Of a stretch of DNA of 64,000 bases, positions 52,624 through 61,587 are shown one piece after another. How positions within the stretch are numbered: the stretch's first letter is position 1; each line of letters begins with the position of its first letter. This stretch comes from JANNBN01 sp963763885. GTDB lineage: Bacteria; Actinomycetota; Acidimicrobiia; Acidimicrobiales; JANYDT01. The notes under the pieces are model-generated. The model was not told the DNA's origin. It made no database searches and was given only the letters and a program-made list of their open reading frames with translations. Both the position numbers and the translations under genes were made by a program. The stretch lies in the NCBI GenBank assembly GCA_963763885.1, contig CAVXQD010000007.1, positions 1,736,001 to 1,800,000 on the forward strand, written 5' to 3'.

Positions 52624-54132
52624 TTATTGACCATTTTTTATGATCCGGACGAGTTCGGTGACCTGGTCATATGTGGCCCGTCGCTCGTGCATTTGTTCGG
52701 TGATTTTCTCGACTGCGTGAATGACGGTGGTGTGGTCGCGACCGCCGAACTCCCGCCCGATCATCGGGTACGAGAAGTCCGTCAATTCGCGGAAGACGTA
52801 CATGGCAACTTGGCGTGCTGTCACCAATGGCCGGCGCCGGCTTTGGCCGGTGAGGTCCTCGATGCTGAAATCGAACATCGACGCCGTCGCATCGAGGATG
52901 GACCGGGCGGTGATGGGTCGGGGCTCAGACGACGACAGCAGGTAACCAAGGACTCGTCGTTCGACCGTGATGGGATCAAGCACCTCACCAGGGCCGAGGT
53001 TGAGGCTGGCCCACGCACAGACCCGATTCAGCGCACCTTCAAGCTCGCGGATGTTGTCTTTGATGTTGGTCGCAATGAACGTGAGAACTTCATCCGGAAC
53101 GAACACGCGCTCTCGGTCAGCCTTCTTGCGAAGAATGGCGAGGCGGGTCTCCAGTTCTGGTGGCTGCACGTCGGTGATGAGGCCCCACTCGAAACGACTG
53201 CGGAGTCGGTCTTCTAAGGTCCGGATGTTCTTGGGTGGACGGTCCGAGGAGATGACGATCTGGCGACCGGACTGGTGCAAGAAGTTGAACGTATGGAAGA
53301 ACTCCTCCTGGGTTCCTTCCTTGCCCTCCATGAACTGGATGTCATCGATCAGGAGCACATCGCAGTCGTCGCGATACCGCCGCTTGAATGCACCAGTTGT
53401 GTTGGTCTTGATGGCATCGACGAACTCGGTGACGAACGTTTCGGTGGAGACGTACCGAACCCGGCTGTGCTTGTAGTTCTGCTGCACGTAGTGAGCGATG
53501 GCCTGGAGGAGGTGGCTCTTGCCAAGGCCTGAGTCGCCATATATGAACAGCGGGTTGTAGCTGCGGGCCGGAGTTTCTGCGACGGACAACGCCGCGGCGT
53601 GCGCAAACCGGTTGGAAGAGCCAATCACGAAGTCCTCGAAGGTATAACGAGGGTTGAGGATCAGATCGGCACCGGAGGTTCCGGCGCCACCGTTGCGCGG
53701 CGCTGTGTGTGGTTCGGGCTGTTCGCGTTCGGGAGCGGGCCGATACGCGGTGAGGTCCACCACATTGTCGGGTGTGGTCGCTGCGCCAGCGTTCACGGGG
53801 CTTGAAGCGGGTGGGCCGTCGTCACGAAAGGGTGGACGGAAGTCGAGTTCTTCCACAGGGGCGAGGCGTTGACCAGCGTCTACCGATACGTCGATGACAA
53901 CTTCCATCGGTCTGCCGCTTGATTCGCTGAGCACCGATCGGAGGAGCCCGAGGAAGCGTTCCTCGATCTTCTCTTTCACCAAACCGTCAGGCACACCGAG
54001 AACAACACGCTGATCGCTCAGTGACAGAGGTGTGGCGTGGACGAAGTACATGTTCCAGATGGCCTCGGAAACCTGGAGGCGCAGCTGCGCTCCGGCCCGG
54101 CCCCACAGTTCGTTTGTCTCCTGGTTATCCAC
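52624..54132 (-). CDS. dnaA: Chromosomal replication initiator protein DnaA
   Basis: Domain I is at the N-terminus (ELWGRAGAQLRLQVSEAIW), a Pro-rich domain II follows, then the AAA+ domain III: Walker A IYGDSGLGKSHLLQAIAHY and Walker B VLLIDDIQFMEGKEGTQEEFF, and domain IV with FGGRDHTTVIHAVEKI, the DnaA-box-binding signature. Length 502 aa. The start is GTG 54132, preceded by GAGG on the minus strand. A perfect DnaA box overlaps this start, which suggests direct autoregulation. Confidence 0.97.
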   Translation of the reverse strand: MDNQETNELWGRAGAQLRLQVSEAIWNMYFVHATPLSLSDQRVVLGVPDGLVKEKIEERFLGLLRSVLSESSGRPMEVVIDVSVDAGQRLAPVEELDFRPPFRDDGPPASSPVNAGAATTPDNVVDLTAYRPAPEREQPEPHTAPRNGGAGTSGADLILNPRYTFEDFVIGSSNRFAHAAALSVAETPARSYNPLFIYGDSGLGKSHLLQAIAHYVQQNYKHSRVRYVSTETFVTEFVDAIKTNTTGAFKRRYRDDCDVLLIDDIQFMEGKEGTQEEFFHTFNFLHQSGRQIVISSDRPPKNIRTLEDRLRSRFEWGLITDVQPPELETRLAILRKKADRERVFVPDEVLTFIATNIKDNIRELEGALNRVCAWASLNLGPGEVLDPITVERRVLGYLLSSSEPRPITARSILDATASMFDFSIEDLTGQSRRRPLVTARQVAMYVFRELTDFSYPMIGREFGGRDHTTVIHAVEKITEQMHERRATYDQVTELVRIIKNGQ

Positions 54133-54133
54133 A
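54125..54133. promoter_or_regulatory. Perfect DnaA box overlapping the dnaA start codon
   Basis: TTATCCACA (54125-54133) on the plus strand is the perfect DnaA consensus. On the minus strand it reads TGTGGATAA, which contains the dnaA GTG start and codons 2-3. TGTGGAAAA (54169-54177; one mismatch on the other strand) and TGGTCCACA (54158-54166; two mismatches) lie just upstream. Confidence 0.8.
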
Positions 54134-54542
54134 GCTAAACCTCAGCCTTACACAGGGTGGTCCACAGGTGTGGAAAACCTCTGCCAATGGGGAAAATCCC
54201 GGAGATGCCGGAACATGGGGTTGTCAGACACCATACGCGGCTGGGGAAGCACCCGGGAAGGGTGGGAGATGGAAGCTAGCACCACCAGGGGCGGACCGAT
54301 CCAAGGAAGGACAAGCTCGGGCAGGAGGTAAAGGTGCGAGGTGAGGAAGGCGGTAAAGAACGAGGTCGGCCGAGACGCGTTTCCGGCGGATCGAGGAGTT
54401 CAGGCGACCGACTAACATCTGCGTGTTCGTTCTCCGGGCAGCAGTTGCCGCGCCGTCAAGATCGCAACGGGTTAAAACGCAGCGAAGCAGCTCAGGCAGC
54501 ACAGACAAAACCGCAGCACTTGCAAGCATCGGAACACTGATC
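54134..54542. other. dnaA-rpmH divergent intergenic region
   Basis: About 410 bp with the divergent dnaA and rpmH promoters. The first 50 bp hold two more DnaA-box-like sites. From 54200 to 54540 there is no open frame with family content and no hairpin with a T-tract that I can support. Confidence 0.6.
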
Positions 54543-54677
54543 ATGAAGCGCACTTTCCAACCAAACAACCGCCGTCGCGCCAAGAAGCATGGCTTCCGTG
54601 CTCGTATGGCTACGCCAGCTGGCCGTGCTGTCCTGAAGGCGCGTCGCCTCAAGGGCCGCACTCGTCTGTCGGCCTGA
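54543..54677 (+). CDS. rpmH: 50S ribosomal protein L34
   Basis: MKRTFQPNNRRRAKKHGF, then ARMATPAGRAVLKARRLKGR: the highly basic L34 sequence. Length 44 aa. It begins the rightward ribosomal/RNA-processing operon from the origin and lies 27 bp before rnpA. Confidence 0.97.
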   Translation: MKRTFQPNNRRRAKKHGFRARMATPAGRAVLKARRLKGRTRLSA

Positions 54678-54704
54678 ATTCAGGTCCGGGCCAGCCGATT
54701 CACG

Positions 54705-55115
54705 GTGGAGCGAACTGACGTGGCCGAACGGTTGCATGTCGAGTCGCCCGCTGTTATTGGCGCGCCCAGTGGCAAGGCTGAAGTCTGGTCGCTACGTGGG
54801 GCAATGTCGTTCGACGAGATGCGTCACTCGGGGCGGTCCATCAAACGCGGTGGTCTTGTTGTGCGACAGTCGGCCGGCGTGACGGAGTGCCCGGTGCAAC
54901 TCGGCATGATCGTCAGCAAAACTGTCGGTAACGCTGTGGTGCGGAATCGCCTCCGCCGCCAAATCCGTTCCGTGGTCCGTGAACTCGCCCCACAGCTGGT
55001 CGGCAGCAAGGTCGTCGTGCGAGCCCTCCCTGGTGCAGCCGGCGCTTCTTTTGAGAGCCTGGCCGCAAGTCTTCGGTTCTGCCTGATCGGGACTGCGTCG
55101 GAGCCGGCGCAGTGA
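54705..55115 (+). CDS. rnpA: Ribonuclease P protein component
   Basis: Protein subunit of RNase P, 5' processing of tRNA precursors. The family signature SKTVGNAVVRNRLRRQIRSVV is present near residues 70-90 and HSGRSIKRGGLVVRQ near residue 40. The start is uncertain: GTG 54705 gives 136 aa; later in-frame starts are GTG 54720 and ATG 54804. Confidence 0.93.
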   Translation: MERTDVAERLHVESPAVIGAPSGKAEVWSLRGAMSFDEMRHSGRSIKRGGLVVRQSAGVTECPVQLGMIVSKTVGNAVVRNRLRRQIRSVVRELAPQLVGSKVVVRALPGAAGASFESLAASLRFCLIGTASEPAQ

Positions 55116-55128
55116 TCGGGGAGAAGAA

Positions 55129-55515
55129 GTGATCTGCCAAATGAGCGGTGCGTTTGCGTTGACCTCGACTCGCTCGTTCAGGCGGTCGCCCGGCGCAACC
55201 CTGCTGATGGGTTTCATTCGCGGGTACAGGTTGGTGTTTGCATCGCGGCCATCTCCCTGTCGATTTGAACCGACCTGCTCGGCTTACGGCCTTCAAGCGG
55301 TCGAACTCCACGGCTTTTTTCGTGGCTCATGGTTGATAGCCCGACGAATTGGACGATGCCGCCCGGGTGGCGGCTCGGGGTACGATCCGGTCCCACACGA
55401 AACCGGTGATGCTGTCCGCCAAACGCCCCATCAGGTGGGTGCTTCACGTGACACCAACGGACCTATTTCAACTACTCGCGATGTTCCAACTCGCGAATTT
55501 CCTTCGACTGACTGA
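55129..55515 (+). CDS. yidD: Membrane protein insertion efficiency factor YidD
   Basis: CRFEPTCSAYGLQAVELHGF and GRCRPGGGSGYDPVP are the YidD signatures with Cys pairs; SWLIARRIGRCRP is the amphipathic region. Length 128 aa from GTG 55129, longer than the usual 80-90 aa owing to tails on both ends; ATG 55207 (MGFIRGYRLVF) would give the classical start. Acts at the membrane with YidC downstream. Confidence 0.9.
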   Translation: MICQMSGAFALTSTRSFRRSPGATLLMGFIRGYRLVFASRPSPCRFEPTCSAYGLQAVELHGFFRGSWLIARRIGRCRPGGGSGYDPVPHETGDAVRQTPHQVGASRDTNGPISTTRDVPTREFPSTD

Positions 55516-55520
55516 GCGCC

Positions 55521-56588
55521 ATGTTTGAGATCATTGCCCAAGTCTTTGCCTATCTGTTCGACCTCACGAACAGCTACGCAATGGCGATCATCATCCTGAC
55601 GGTGCTCGTCCGGCTGATTCTCCTGCCGCTTACGCTGAAGCAGACCCGGTCCATGCAGGGCATGGCGAAACTGCAGCCGGAGATCAAAAAGTTGCAAGAG
55701 AAGCATGGCGGCGACCGTGCGGCCATGAACGAAGAAGTGATGAAGCTCTACAAGGAGCACAAGGTCAACCCCGCTGGTGGTTGCCTGCCGATTCTCCTCC
55801 AGGCCCCAATTTTCATCGGCTTGTACCGGGTTGTGAACGGGCTGACCCGAAATGTTGAGTTGTCGGGCCTCATGATTCGTGTTGCAAAGCCGCAGTACCT
55901 GTCCAATGACACCGATCTTTACCGCAGCTTGGTTCGCAGCGGTGGGGCGATGAAGTCGTTTGGGATCGATCTTGCGCAGTCAGCCCAGGGCATCTCCGGC
56001 GGATCCAGCTTCACCCGCTTGCCGTACATTTTGCTGGTCGTGCTTGTTGGCGTGACGGGCTATCTGCAACAGGTCATCACCAATAAGCAGCAGGGGCCTC
56101 CCGCAACGGCACAGGCTGCCCAGATGCAGAGAACGATGAAGTTCTTGCCGGTTTTTTTCGCATTCATCTCGTTCAACATCCAGGCCGCCGTCGTCTTGTA
56201 CTGGATCATTGGCAACTTGTGGATCATCGTGCAGGGGCAATTGCTGCGAAAGCTCAACCCAGTCACTCCCGACGATGCAGCGGTTTCCGTGTCATCTGCA
56301 CTGGAAAAGACGACCAAGTTGGACGCTGCCTCGAAGTTGGGTGTAACCCAGGCCGAGAAGGCCGTTGCGTCTCTCGGCACCGCCGGCAAGTCTGCCAACA
56401 AGTCCGCCAACAAGAACACCGTTTCAACTGCAGCTGCGAAGGCTGCGAAGGCTGCGGCGTCGAACGTCGCATTGCCTCCAACTTCTCCCAGTGCACCAAA
56501 GAAGCAGTCAGCAATCGCCGCAGCCCGTCAGGCCGCTCGCGATGGGCGATCTCGCCAAGCTGACAACACGTCAGACAAACAGAAATAG
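55521..56588 (+). CDS. yidC: Membrane protein insertase YidC
   Basis: Gram-positive-type YidC/Oxa1: TM1 AIIILTVLVRLILLPLTLKQTRSM, then a KLQPEIKKLQEKHGGDRAAM amphipathic hairpin, GGCLPILLQAPIFIGLYRVVN (catalytic groove), and TM segments to FISFNIQAAVVLYWIIGNLW. A basic Ala/Lys-rich tail (KSANKSANKNT) follows. Length 355 aa. It starts 5 bp after the yidD stop. Confidence 0.95.
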   Translation: MFEIIAQVFAYLFDLTNSYAMAIIILTVLVRLILLPLTLKQTRSMQGMAKLQPEIKKLQEKHGGDRAAMNEEVMKLYKEHKVNPAGGCLPILLQAPIFIGLYRVVNGLTRNVELSGLMIRVAKPQYLSNDTDLYRSLVRSGGAMKSFGIDLAQSAQGISGGSSFTRLPYILLVVLVGVTGYLQQVITNKQQGPPATAQAAQMQRTMKFLPVFFAFISFNIQAAVVLYWIIGNLWIIVQGQLLRKLNPVTPDDAAVSVSSALEKTTKLDAASKLGVTQAEKAVASLGTAGKSANKSANKNTVSTAAAKAAKAAASNVALPPTSPSAPKKQSAIAAARQAARDGRSRQADNTSDKQK

Positions 56589-56600
56589 GTTCAGGTCGCC

Positions 56601-57530
56601 ATGGAATGGGTTGAGTTCACTGCTTCGTCGCTCGAAGAGGCCACACGTTTGGCCGTTGAAGGGCTGGGGCTCGCAGAGTCTGCGTTAGAAATCGAGATCA
56701 TCGACGCGCCTGTAGCAGGGCTGTTCGGTCGCGTGCGCGGAACGGCGCGGATCCGAGCTCGTGCGGCAGGTTCCAAGCCTGCAAAGGCGAAAGCAGCCAA
56801 AACAACCAAAGCGGCGGCGAAGTCGTCGCCAAAGAGTGCTGCTCCGGGCGCGTCGGCTGCGGGCGATTCACCAGCACCGGCAGACAAGCGCGAGAGCCCT
56901 GATTCGCGCGTTACGCGGCCGAAGGCCAGTGGTTCAGCACTTGCGGCGGTCGCTGCGGTGGCTGCGGCTCCGACAAAGCCGGCGCGCGAGCGTCGACCAC
57001 CATCAAGTCGTCCCTCTGCGCCCCCGCGAACCGGGCAATCCGGCCACTCGCGGATGGGCGATGAACCTGTTGATGTCAGCGCAGTGGTCGAGAGCTCGTC
57101 CCGGTTTCTGACGGGGCTCCTTGAAGCTGCAGGACTGAAGGGAACTATTTCACACCGTGTTGTTGATGCGCAGACGGTCGAGATTGCCCTCAGTGGTGAG
57201 GGGCTGGGCATGCTGGTCGGACCGAAGGGCCAGACTCTGTTGGCTGCCCAAGAACTGCTTCGTACCTTTGTGCACCATGACACGGGGGGCCGTTCTGGCC
57301 GCCTGATGCTTGATGTGGCCGGGTACCGTGAGAAGCGGCGTGCCGCTTTGCAGATCTTCACCACGCAGGTAGCGGAGTCAGTAGTTTCTACCGGCGAACG
57401 TCGTGCCCTGGAGCCGATGAACGCTGTGGACCGCAAAGTCGTTCACGACACCGTTGCAGGCATCGACGGGGTGTCTAGCATCTCCGAAGGTGAGGATCCT
57501 CAACGTTACGTGGTGCTGCTCCCCGAGTAG
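56601..57530 (+). CDS. jag: Jag/KhpB RNA-binding protein (Jag-N, KH, R3H)
   Basis: Jag_N domain at the start (VEFTASSLEEATRLAVEGLGLAESALEIEIIDAP) with FGRVRGTARIRA. An Ala/Lys-rich linker of about 100 residues follows. Then a KH-type fold (SHRVVDAQTVEIALSGEGLGMLVGPKGQTL) and a C-terminal R3H domain (RREKRRAALQIFTTQV-like, RALEPMNAVDRKVVHDTVAG). RNA-binding regulator of cell division and envelope in other bacteria. Length 309 aa. The gene starts 12 bp after yidC. Confidence 0.93.
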   Translation: MEWVEFTASSLEEATRLAVEGLGLAESALEIEIIDAPVAGLFGRVRGTARIRARAAGSKPAKAKAAKTTKAAAKSSPKSAAPGASAAGDSPAPADKRESPDSRVTRPKASGSALAAVAAVAAAPTKPARERRPPSSRPSAPPRTGQSGHSRMGDEPVDVSAVVESSSRFLTGLLEAAGLKGTISHRVVDAQTVEIALSGEGLGMLVGPKGQTLLAAQELLRTFVHHDTGGRSGRLMLDVAGYREKRRAALQIFTTQVAESVVSTGERRALEPMNAVDRKVVHDTVAGIDGVSSISEGEDPQRYVVLLPE

Positions 57531-57543
57531 TCAAGGTCCTGGC

Positions 57544-58212
57544 ATGAACGAGGTTCAGGTGAGTCTCCCGACCTCTCCGCGCCTGCAAAAGGCACTGGCG
57601 CAGTCCCAGGCGTATGGATTCCTGGGACCAGGTCCTCTCGATACGCCATTGGCGCACGCAATCGCCTTCCTCGATGTGGTCCTCGAGGAAGTCACCCGCT
57701 TGGGGGGCGATGCTTCGTGTGCTTCTTGGCTGGACCTTGGTAGTGGGGGTGGACTTCCTGGTCTTGTCGGAATCGACCGCCTACCGAGGTCCTCGTGGGT
57801 GCTTTTGGATGCTCAGGGAAAGCGCATCCGGTTTCTCGAGTCCGTTGTTACCGAGTGGCAGGTCGCCGACCGAACCGTGTGTGTCTTAGGCCGCGCTGAA
57901 GAGATCTACCGCTCTGGGCAGTACAGCGAGGTGGACATTGTCGTCGCACGAGGTTTTGGCCAGCCAGCTACCACTGCGGAGTGTGCGACGGGCTACCTAG
58001 CGGTTGGGGGTCTTCTCGTAGTCTCCGAACCACCTGATTCGGACGGGAGCCGTTGGCGCGGGGTGGATGAGGTGGGACTCGGCTTGGAGTTTTCTGGTGT
58101 TCAGCGAAGAGGTGGATTCAGCTTTGCAGTTCTGCGGAAAGTCGGCGGTCACGCAAAGCAATTCCCCCGTTCTGGGGCGATGCTTGCTCGTCAGCCCTTG
58201 TTTTCTGCTTGA
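57544..58212 (+). CDS. rsmG: 16S rRNA (guanine527-N7)-methyltransferase RsmG
   Basis: Class I SAM methyltransferase of the RsmG family: WLDLGSGGGLPGLVG (motif I) and LLDAQGKRIRFLESVVTEW, LGRAEEIYRS, VARGFGQPATTAECA. Length 222 aa. Start ATG 57544 (MNEVQVSLPTSP), 13 bp after jag; the frame opens earlier inside jag but those residues are not family-like. It precedes the parS-rich gap. Confidence 0.92.
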   Translation: MNEVQVSLPTSPRLQKALAQSQAYGFLGPGPLDTPLAHAIAFLDVVLEEVTRLGGDASCASWLDLGSGGGLPGLVGIDRLPRSSWVLLDAQGKRIRFLESVVTEWQVADRTVCVLGRAEEIYRSGQYSEVDIVVARGFGQPATTAECATGYLAVGGLLVVSEPPDSDGSRWRGVDEVGLGLEFSGVQRRGGFSFAVLRKVGGHAKQFPRSGAMLARQPLFSA

Positions 58213-58515
58213 TTCAAGCAGAAAAGCCTCCGAGGGAGAACTCTCGGGATCGGAAGAGTGCCCGGAGACCCGTGGAGGCCACTCCCCTGCCGTTGGTACC
58301 CACTTCCACCCCCGTGCCCCCTCTCCGCCCTGTTCCCTACCCCCACTGATAGCGCCTTCGCTTGCTTAATACGTTGCGTCTGCGGCGACCTGGCGATGCC
58401 AGGCCTTGAGGGTTTTTGGACCCCTTTGGAAGCGGGTTTTTTCTCCCGATCCTTGGGAGGTCGCCCGGGGTTATGGATCGAACCAATCGTGTCGGTCTTA
58501 CACCGTTGTTCGGCT

Positions 58516-58531
58516 TGTTTCACGTGAAACA
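58516..58531. promoter_or_regulatory. parS site 1
   Basis: TGTTTCACGTGAAACA, perfect match to the bacterial parS consensus, a 16-bp palindrome bound by ParB. Confidence 0.95.
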
Positions 58532-58655
58532 CTCGTCAATATTGATGGTGCGGTGAGCGGGTGGGCGCCTGCCTCCACCTGAGTCGCCGCCCCTCGGCCC
58601 CGATCTGGGGGAGAAACCCCGGGCACGATTTTGAGCGTGCAGCAGGCCCCTGCGA

Positions 58656-58671
58656 TGTTTCACGTGAAACA
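58656..58671. promoter_or_regulatory. parS site 2
   Basis: TGTTTCACGTGAAACA, perfect match to the parS consensus; 140 bp from site 1 (start to start). Confidence 0.95.
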
Positions 58672-58826
58672 TCAGAGGGGCCGAGTTGGATTCGAGGCCA
58701 AGCCGGGCAGGCGAATCTCGCTCGCCGTGCCCCCGCTCTCGGGCTGGGGCGGAGTCGGAAGTTCGCTGCGTGCTTGAGTCTTTCGGGAGTAAAGACATGC
58801 TGACACAGAGAACAAGAAAGAGCGGC

Positions 58827-58842
58827 GGTTTCACGTGAAACA
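58827..58842. promoter_or_regulatory. parS site 3
   Basis: GGTTTCACGTGAAACA: one mismatch (first base) from the parS consensus; 171 bp from site 2 (start to start). Confidence 0.9.
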
Positions 58843-59073
58843 ATTCTTCCCAACCTCGCTGGGCTCGGAGCCGAGGTTGGGGTGACAGTTCCAGTTCTGC
58901 GACCAAGCAATCTGTGCGTGGGTTTGGTGGGTGGAATACAATCACAGGCCAACCACCGGGAGAGTCGTGGTTGTCAGGCTGGTTCAGACGCTGCTAGCTT
59001 CCGACTCGACGGCTCGGGTGCGACTGCAATCTTGTCGAAGAACTGGCTATTCCCGCCGATTCCCTCGAGCTGA

Positions 59074-59089
59074 TGTTTCACGTGAAACA
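59074..59089. promoter_or_regulatory. parS site 4
   Basis: TGTTTCACGTGAAACA, perfect match to the parS consensus; 247 bp from site 3. Confidence 0.95.
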
Positions 59090-59254
59090 ATTCGACCCTC
59101 TCCTGTCAACGTTCCCGGTCTGAAGCGGGGAATGGCGCCAGTCTTGGTATGAAGGCGGACCGCTGCTGGCCTTAGCTTGGCAGGAGGTTCCCGGGGTGAA
59201 CTGCGCTTTCGTTGCGGACCTTTCCTAACCTGCTGGATTCGCGAGAAGCTCTGA

Positions 59255-59270
59255 TGTTTCACGTGTAACA
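59255..59270. promoter_or_regulatory. parS-like site 5
   Basis: TGTTTCACGTGTAACA: one mismatch (A to T at position 12) from the parS consensus; about 312 bp upstream of the parA start. Confidence 0.85.
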
Positions 59271-59581
59271 CCACCGAATGCCGATCCAGTCTCGCCCGCT
59301 GGAATCAGAGGGAGCATGTGGACGTCCCGCACAGTGAGGTCGGATTACGCGAAAGGGACGATCTGGCCGAATTTGACCGGCTTTGACCGAATTTGATCCG
59401 GAAATTGGATCCTTTTGGCCCGATTTGTCTGCAAGACATGGAACAATGGCGGGTGCCACCGGCAGCTGGGCGAGCATGCCGGCCCCGAGTTCCACTTGGC
59501 CAACTGTCGCCGAGGCGAAACGCTCGGCGGCGTTTACTGTTGATCGAAAGATCCGAACGGATCTTGAGCAAAGGACGCGAT

Positions 59582-60463
59582 GTGAGTAGTTACGACGCCT
59601 CAACAACGGATGCTGAACCCCAGAATGCCCCAACCCAGCCTCAAGTGACTACCGTCGTACCCGAGAAGGGATCGCTGGAACGTCCGCTTCCAAGGATCAT
59701 TGCTATCGCAAACCAGAAAGGTGGGGTCGGAAAGACGACGACCGCCATCAGCGTCGGTGCTTCGCTTGCCGACCTTGGTTATCGCGTGCTGGTGGTGGAT
59801 CTCGACCCGCAGGGCAACGCGACCACCGGTCTCGGGGTGAATGCACGAGAATTGGATCACAGCGTTTACGAAGTGCTCATGCACGACGTACCGATTGAAG
59901 ACGCCATCGAGCCAACTGCCGTGCAGAACCTCTTCGTGGTCGCCACGACGATCGACCTGGCCGGAGCAGAAATCGAGCTGGTGCCCGCAATGTCCCGGGA
60001 AATGAAGCTAAAACGAGCCCTTGCCCGCGTTCGTGACGACTTCGACTACACGTTGATCGACTGTCCTCCGTCGCTGGGTCTGCTGACCATCAACGCCCTA
60101 TCTGCCGCAACAGAAGTTATGGTTCCGATCCAATGCGAATACTTCGCCCTCGAAGGATTGGGCCAGCTGCTCCGGAACGTCACGTTGATTCAAAACAACC
60201 TCAACCCTGACCTCGAAATCAGCATGTTTGTGCTCACGATGTATGACGCTCGAACAAAGCTCGCAGACCAGGTAACGAAGGAAATTCGCACCCACTTCGG
60301 TTCACGGGTGAGCAAGCACATCATTCCTCGGTCAGTTCGGCTCTCCGAGGCCCCCTCATTCGGTCAGCCCATCACCGTCTTCGACCCAACGTCGAGGGGT
60401 GCCTTGGCTTACCGAGAACTAGCAAAGGAGCTCAGCGGTGGTCCGGCAAAGCGGCTTGGGTAA
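59582..60463 (+). CDS. parA: Chromosome partitioning ATPase ParA (Soj)
   Basis: Segregation ATPase with the deviant Walker A KGGVGKTTTAISVGASLADLG near residue 51 and VVDLDPQGNATTGLG, then LIDCPPSLGLLTINAL, QCEYFALEGL and the C-terminal SEAPSFGQPITVFD. Start GTG 59582 follows AAAGGA at 59571-59576. The N-terminus carries a tail of about 40 residues ahead of the Walker A (ASTTDAEPQNAPTQP). parB overlaps it by 26 bp. Confidence 0.95.
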   Translation: MSSYDASTTDAEPQNAPTQPQVTTVVPEKGSLERPLPRIIAIANQKGGVGKTTTAISVGASLADLGYRVLVVDLDPQGNATTGLGVNARELDHSVYEVLMHDVPIEDAIEPTAVQNLFVVATTIDLAGAEIELVPAMSREMKLKRALARVRDDFDYTLIDCPPSLGLLTINALSAATEVMVPIQCEYFALEGLGQLLRNVTLIQNNLNPDLEISMFVLTMYDARTKLADQVTKEIRTHFGSRVSKHIIPRSVRLSEAPSFGQPITVFDPTSRGALAYRELAKELSGGPAKRLG

Positions 60464-61412
60464 AGGGCTCGGGGCGTTGATCCCGACCAACGAAGAACGA
60501 CCGGCGGTGGCCAGTGTTACTGCGCCGCAAGGGGGGCGAGAGCCGGCCCCGGGAGAGGGAGATGGCACCCTGGCGGAGATTTCGCTGCAATCTATCGTTC
60601 CTAGTCGTTTCCAGACGCGCGAAGTGTTTGACGAGCTAGCACTGGAAGATCTTGCGGCGTCAATTAAAGAGGTCGGCGTTTTGCAGCCGATCCTCGTACG
60701 ACCGCAAGGAAACGGCTCGTACGAACTGGTGGCAGGGGAGCGTCGTTGGCGGGCTGCACGTCGGGCCGGGCTCACCACAATCCCTGCCCTGATCAAAGAC
60801 ACGCCGGACAAGGCCTCTGTGCTCCACGTGTTGATCGAGAATCTGCAACGTGAAGACCTCGACGCGCTTGAAGAGGCGGCCGGCTTCCAGCAGCTGATCA
60901 CCGAGTTGGGTGCGACACACGAAGAGGTAGCCGCACGTGTAGGCCGATCGAGGTCGGCCGTGACCAATAGCCTCCGGCTTCTTCAATTGACCCCGGCGAT
61001 TCAGAAGATGATCAAGACCAAAGAGCTGTCGGCGGGTCACGCACGAACCCTCTTGCAGGTGACGGACAAGGCATTTCAAGAGACGCTTGCCCGCCGCGCG
61101 GTCGCAGAAGGCATGACGGTCAGGCAACTTGAGGCAGCCATACAGCTGCGAAACGATCTTGCGTCTGGGAAGAGCGGTAAGCAGGCTTCGCCTGCGGCTC
61201 ACACGCCGAAGCAAGCCGACAAGCCCGCTGCGCTCTTAGAACTCGAAGAAATTCTCTCCGGGCAATTTGATACTCGGGTAAACATCGACTTCGGTCCGAA
61301 GAACGGCAGAATCGTTATTGAGTTCGCAGACATCGAGGACTTGGAACGCATCTTTGCGGTGATGACGCCCGATCAAGCAGCGGACAACGAAGACCTCGAC
61401 CCAGTCGACTAA
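60438..61412 (+). CDS. parB: Chromosome partitioning protein ParB (Spo0J)
   Basis: CTPase that spreads from parS. N-terminal VRQSGLGKGLGALIP (conserved basic start), LVAGERRWRAARRAGLTTIPA (GERRxRA arginine patch of the CTP site), NLQREDLDALEEAAGF, and the HTH region HEEVAARVGRSRSAVTNSLRLL. The C-terminus is acidic. Length 324 aa. Start GTG 60438 overlaps parA. A ParB target array lies just upstream of parA. Confidence 0.95.
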   Translation: MVRQSGLGKGLGALIPTNEERPAVASVTAPQGGREPAPGEGDGTLAEISLQSIVPSRFQTREVFDELALEDLAASIKEVGVLQPILVRPQGNGSYELVAGERRWRAARRAGLTTIPALIKDTPDKASVLHVLIENLQREDLDALEEAAGFQQLITELGATHEEVAARVGRSRSAVTNSLRLLQLTPAIQKMIKTKELSAGHARTLLQVTDKAFQETLARRAVAEGMTVRQLEAAIQLRNDLASGKSGKQASPAAHTPKQADKPAALLELEEILSGQFDTRVNIDFGPKNGRIVIEFADIEDLERIFAVMTPDQAADNEDLDPVD

Positions 61413-61483
61413 CAATGCCCTCCGGGGGTCCGCCACCAGGCCGGCTCCCGCTATATGGGCCTGGACGAACACCAAACAAGAAA

Positions 61484-61505
61484 AGCTGGTGCACGTGCAC
61501 CAGCT
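61484..61505 (-). terminator. Terminator for trxA (22-bp perfect palindrome)
   Basis: AGCTGGTGCACGTGCACCAGCT is a perfect palindrome. On the minus strand it is followed by TTTTCTTG, so it terminates the leftward trxA transcript; on the plus strand the A-run comes before it, so it is less suited to parB. Confidence 0.85.
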
Positions 61506-61587
61506 CATCGGCAGCGCCTTATGCCTGACTACAGGCCGGGGAAGTTGCTGTATTCAACACCACAACGGCCCGCGAGGGCCGATGGTG

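Larger units (their letters stand above)
58213..59581. other. rsmG-parA gap, 1.37 kb, parS region with no gene
   Basis: I find no open frame with convincing content; the longer ones come from parS palindromes and low-complexity CG tracts. It carries five parS-type sites listed separately. A weak hairpin CCTGGCGATGCCAGG at 58389-58403 is followed by GGGTTTTT, a possible terminator for rsmG. Confidence 0.75.

Noticed and set aside
58520..58945. Minus-strand frames of 138-141 codons in the rsmG-parA gap
   Set aside because: Their motifs such as FHVKHRRG are translations of parS palindromes; no domain or ribosome site supports them.
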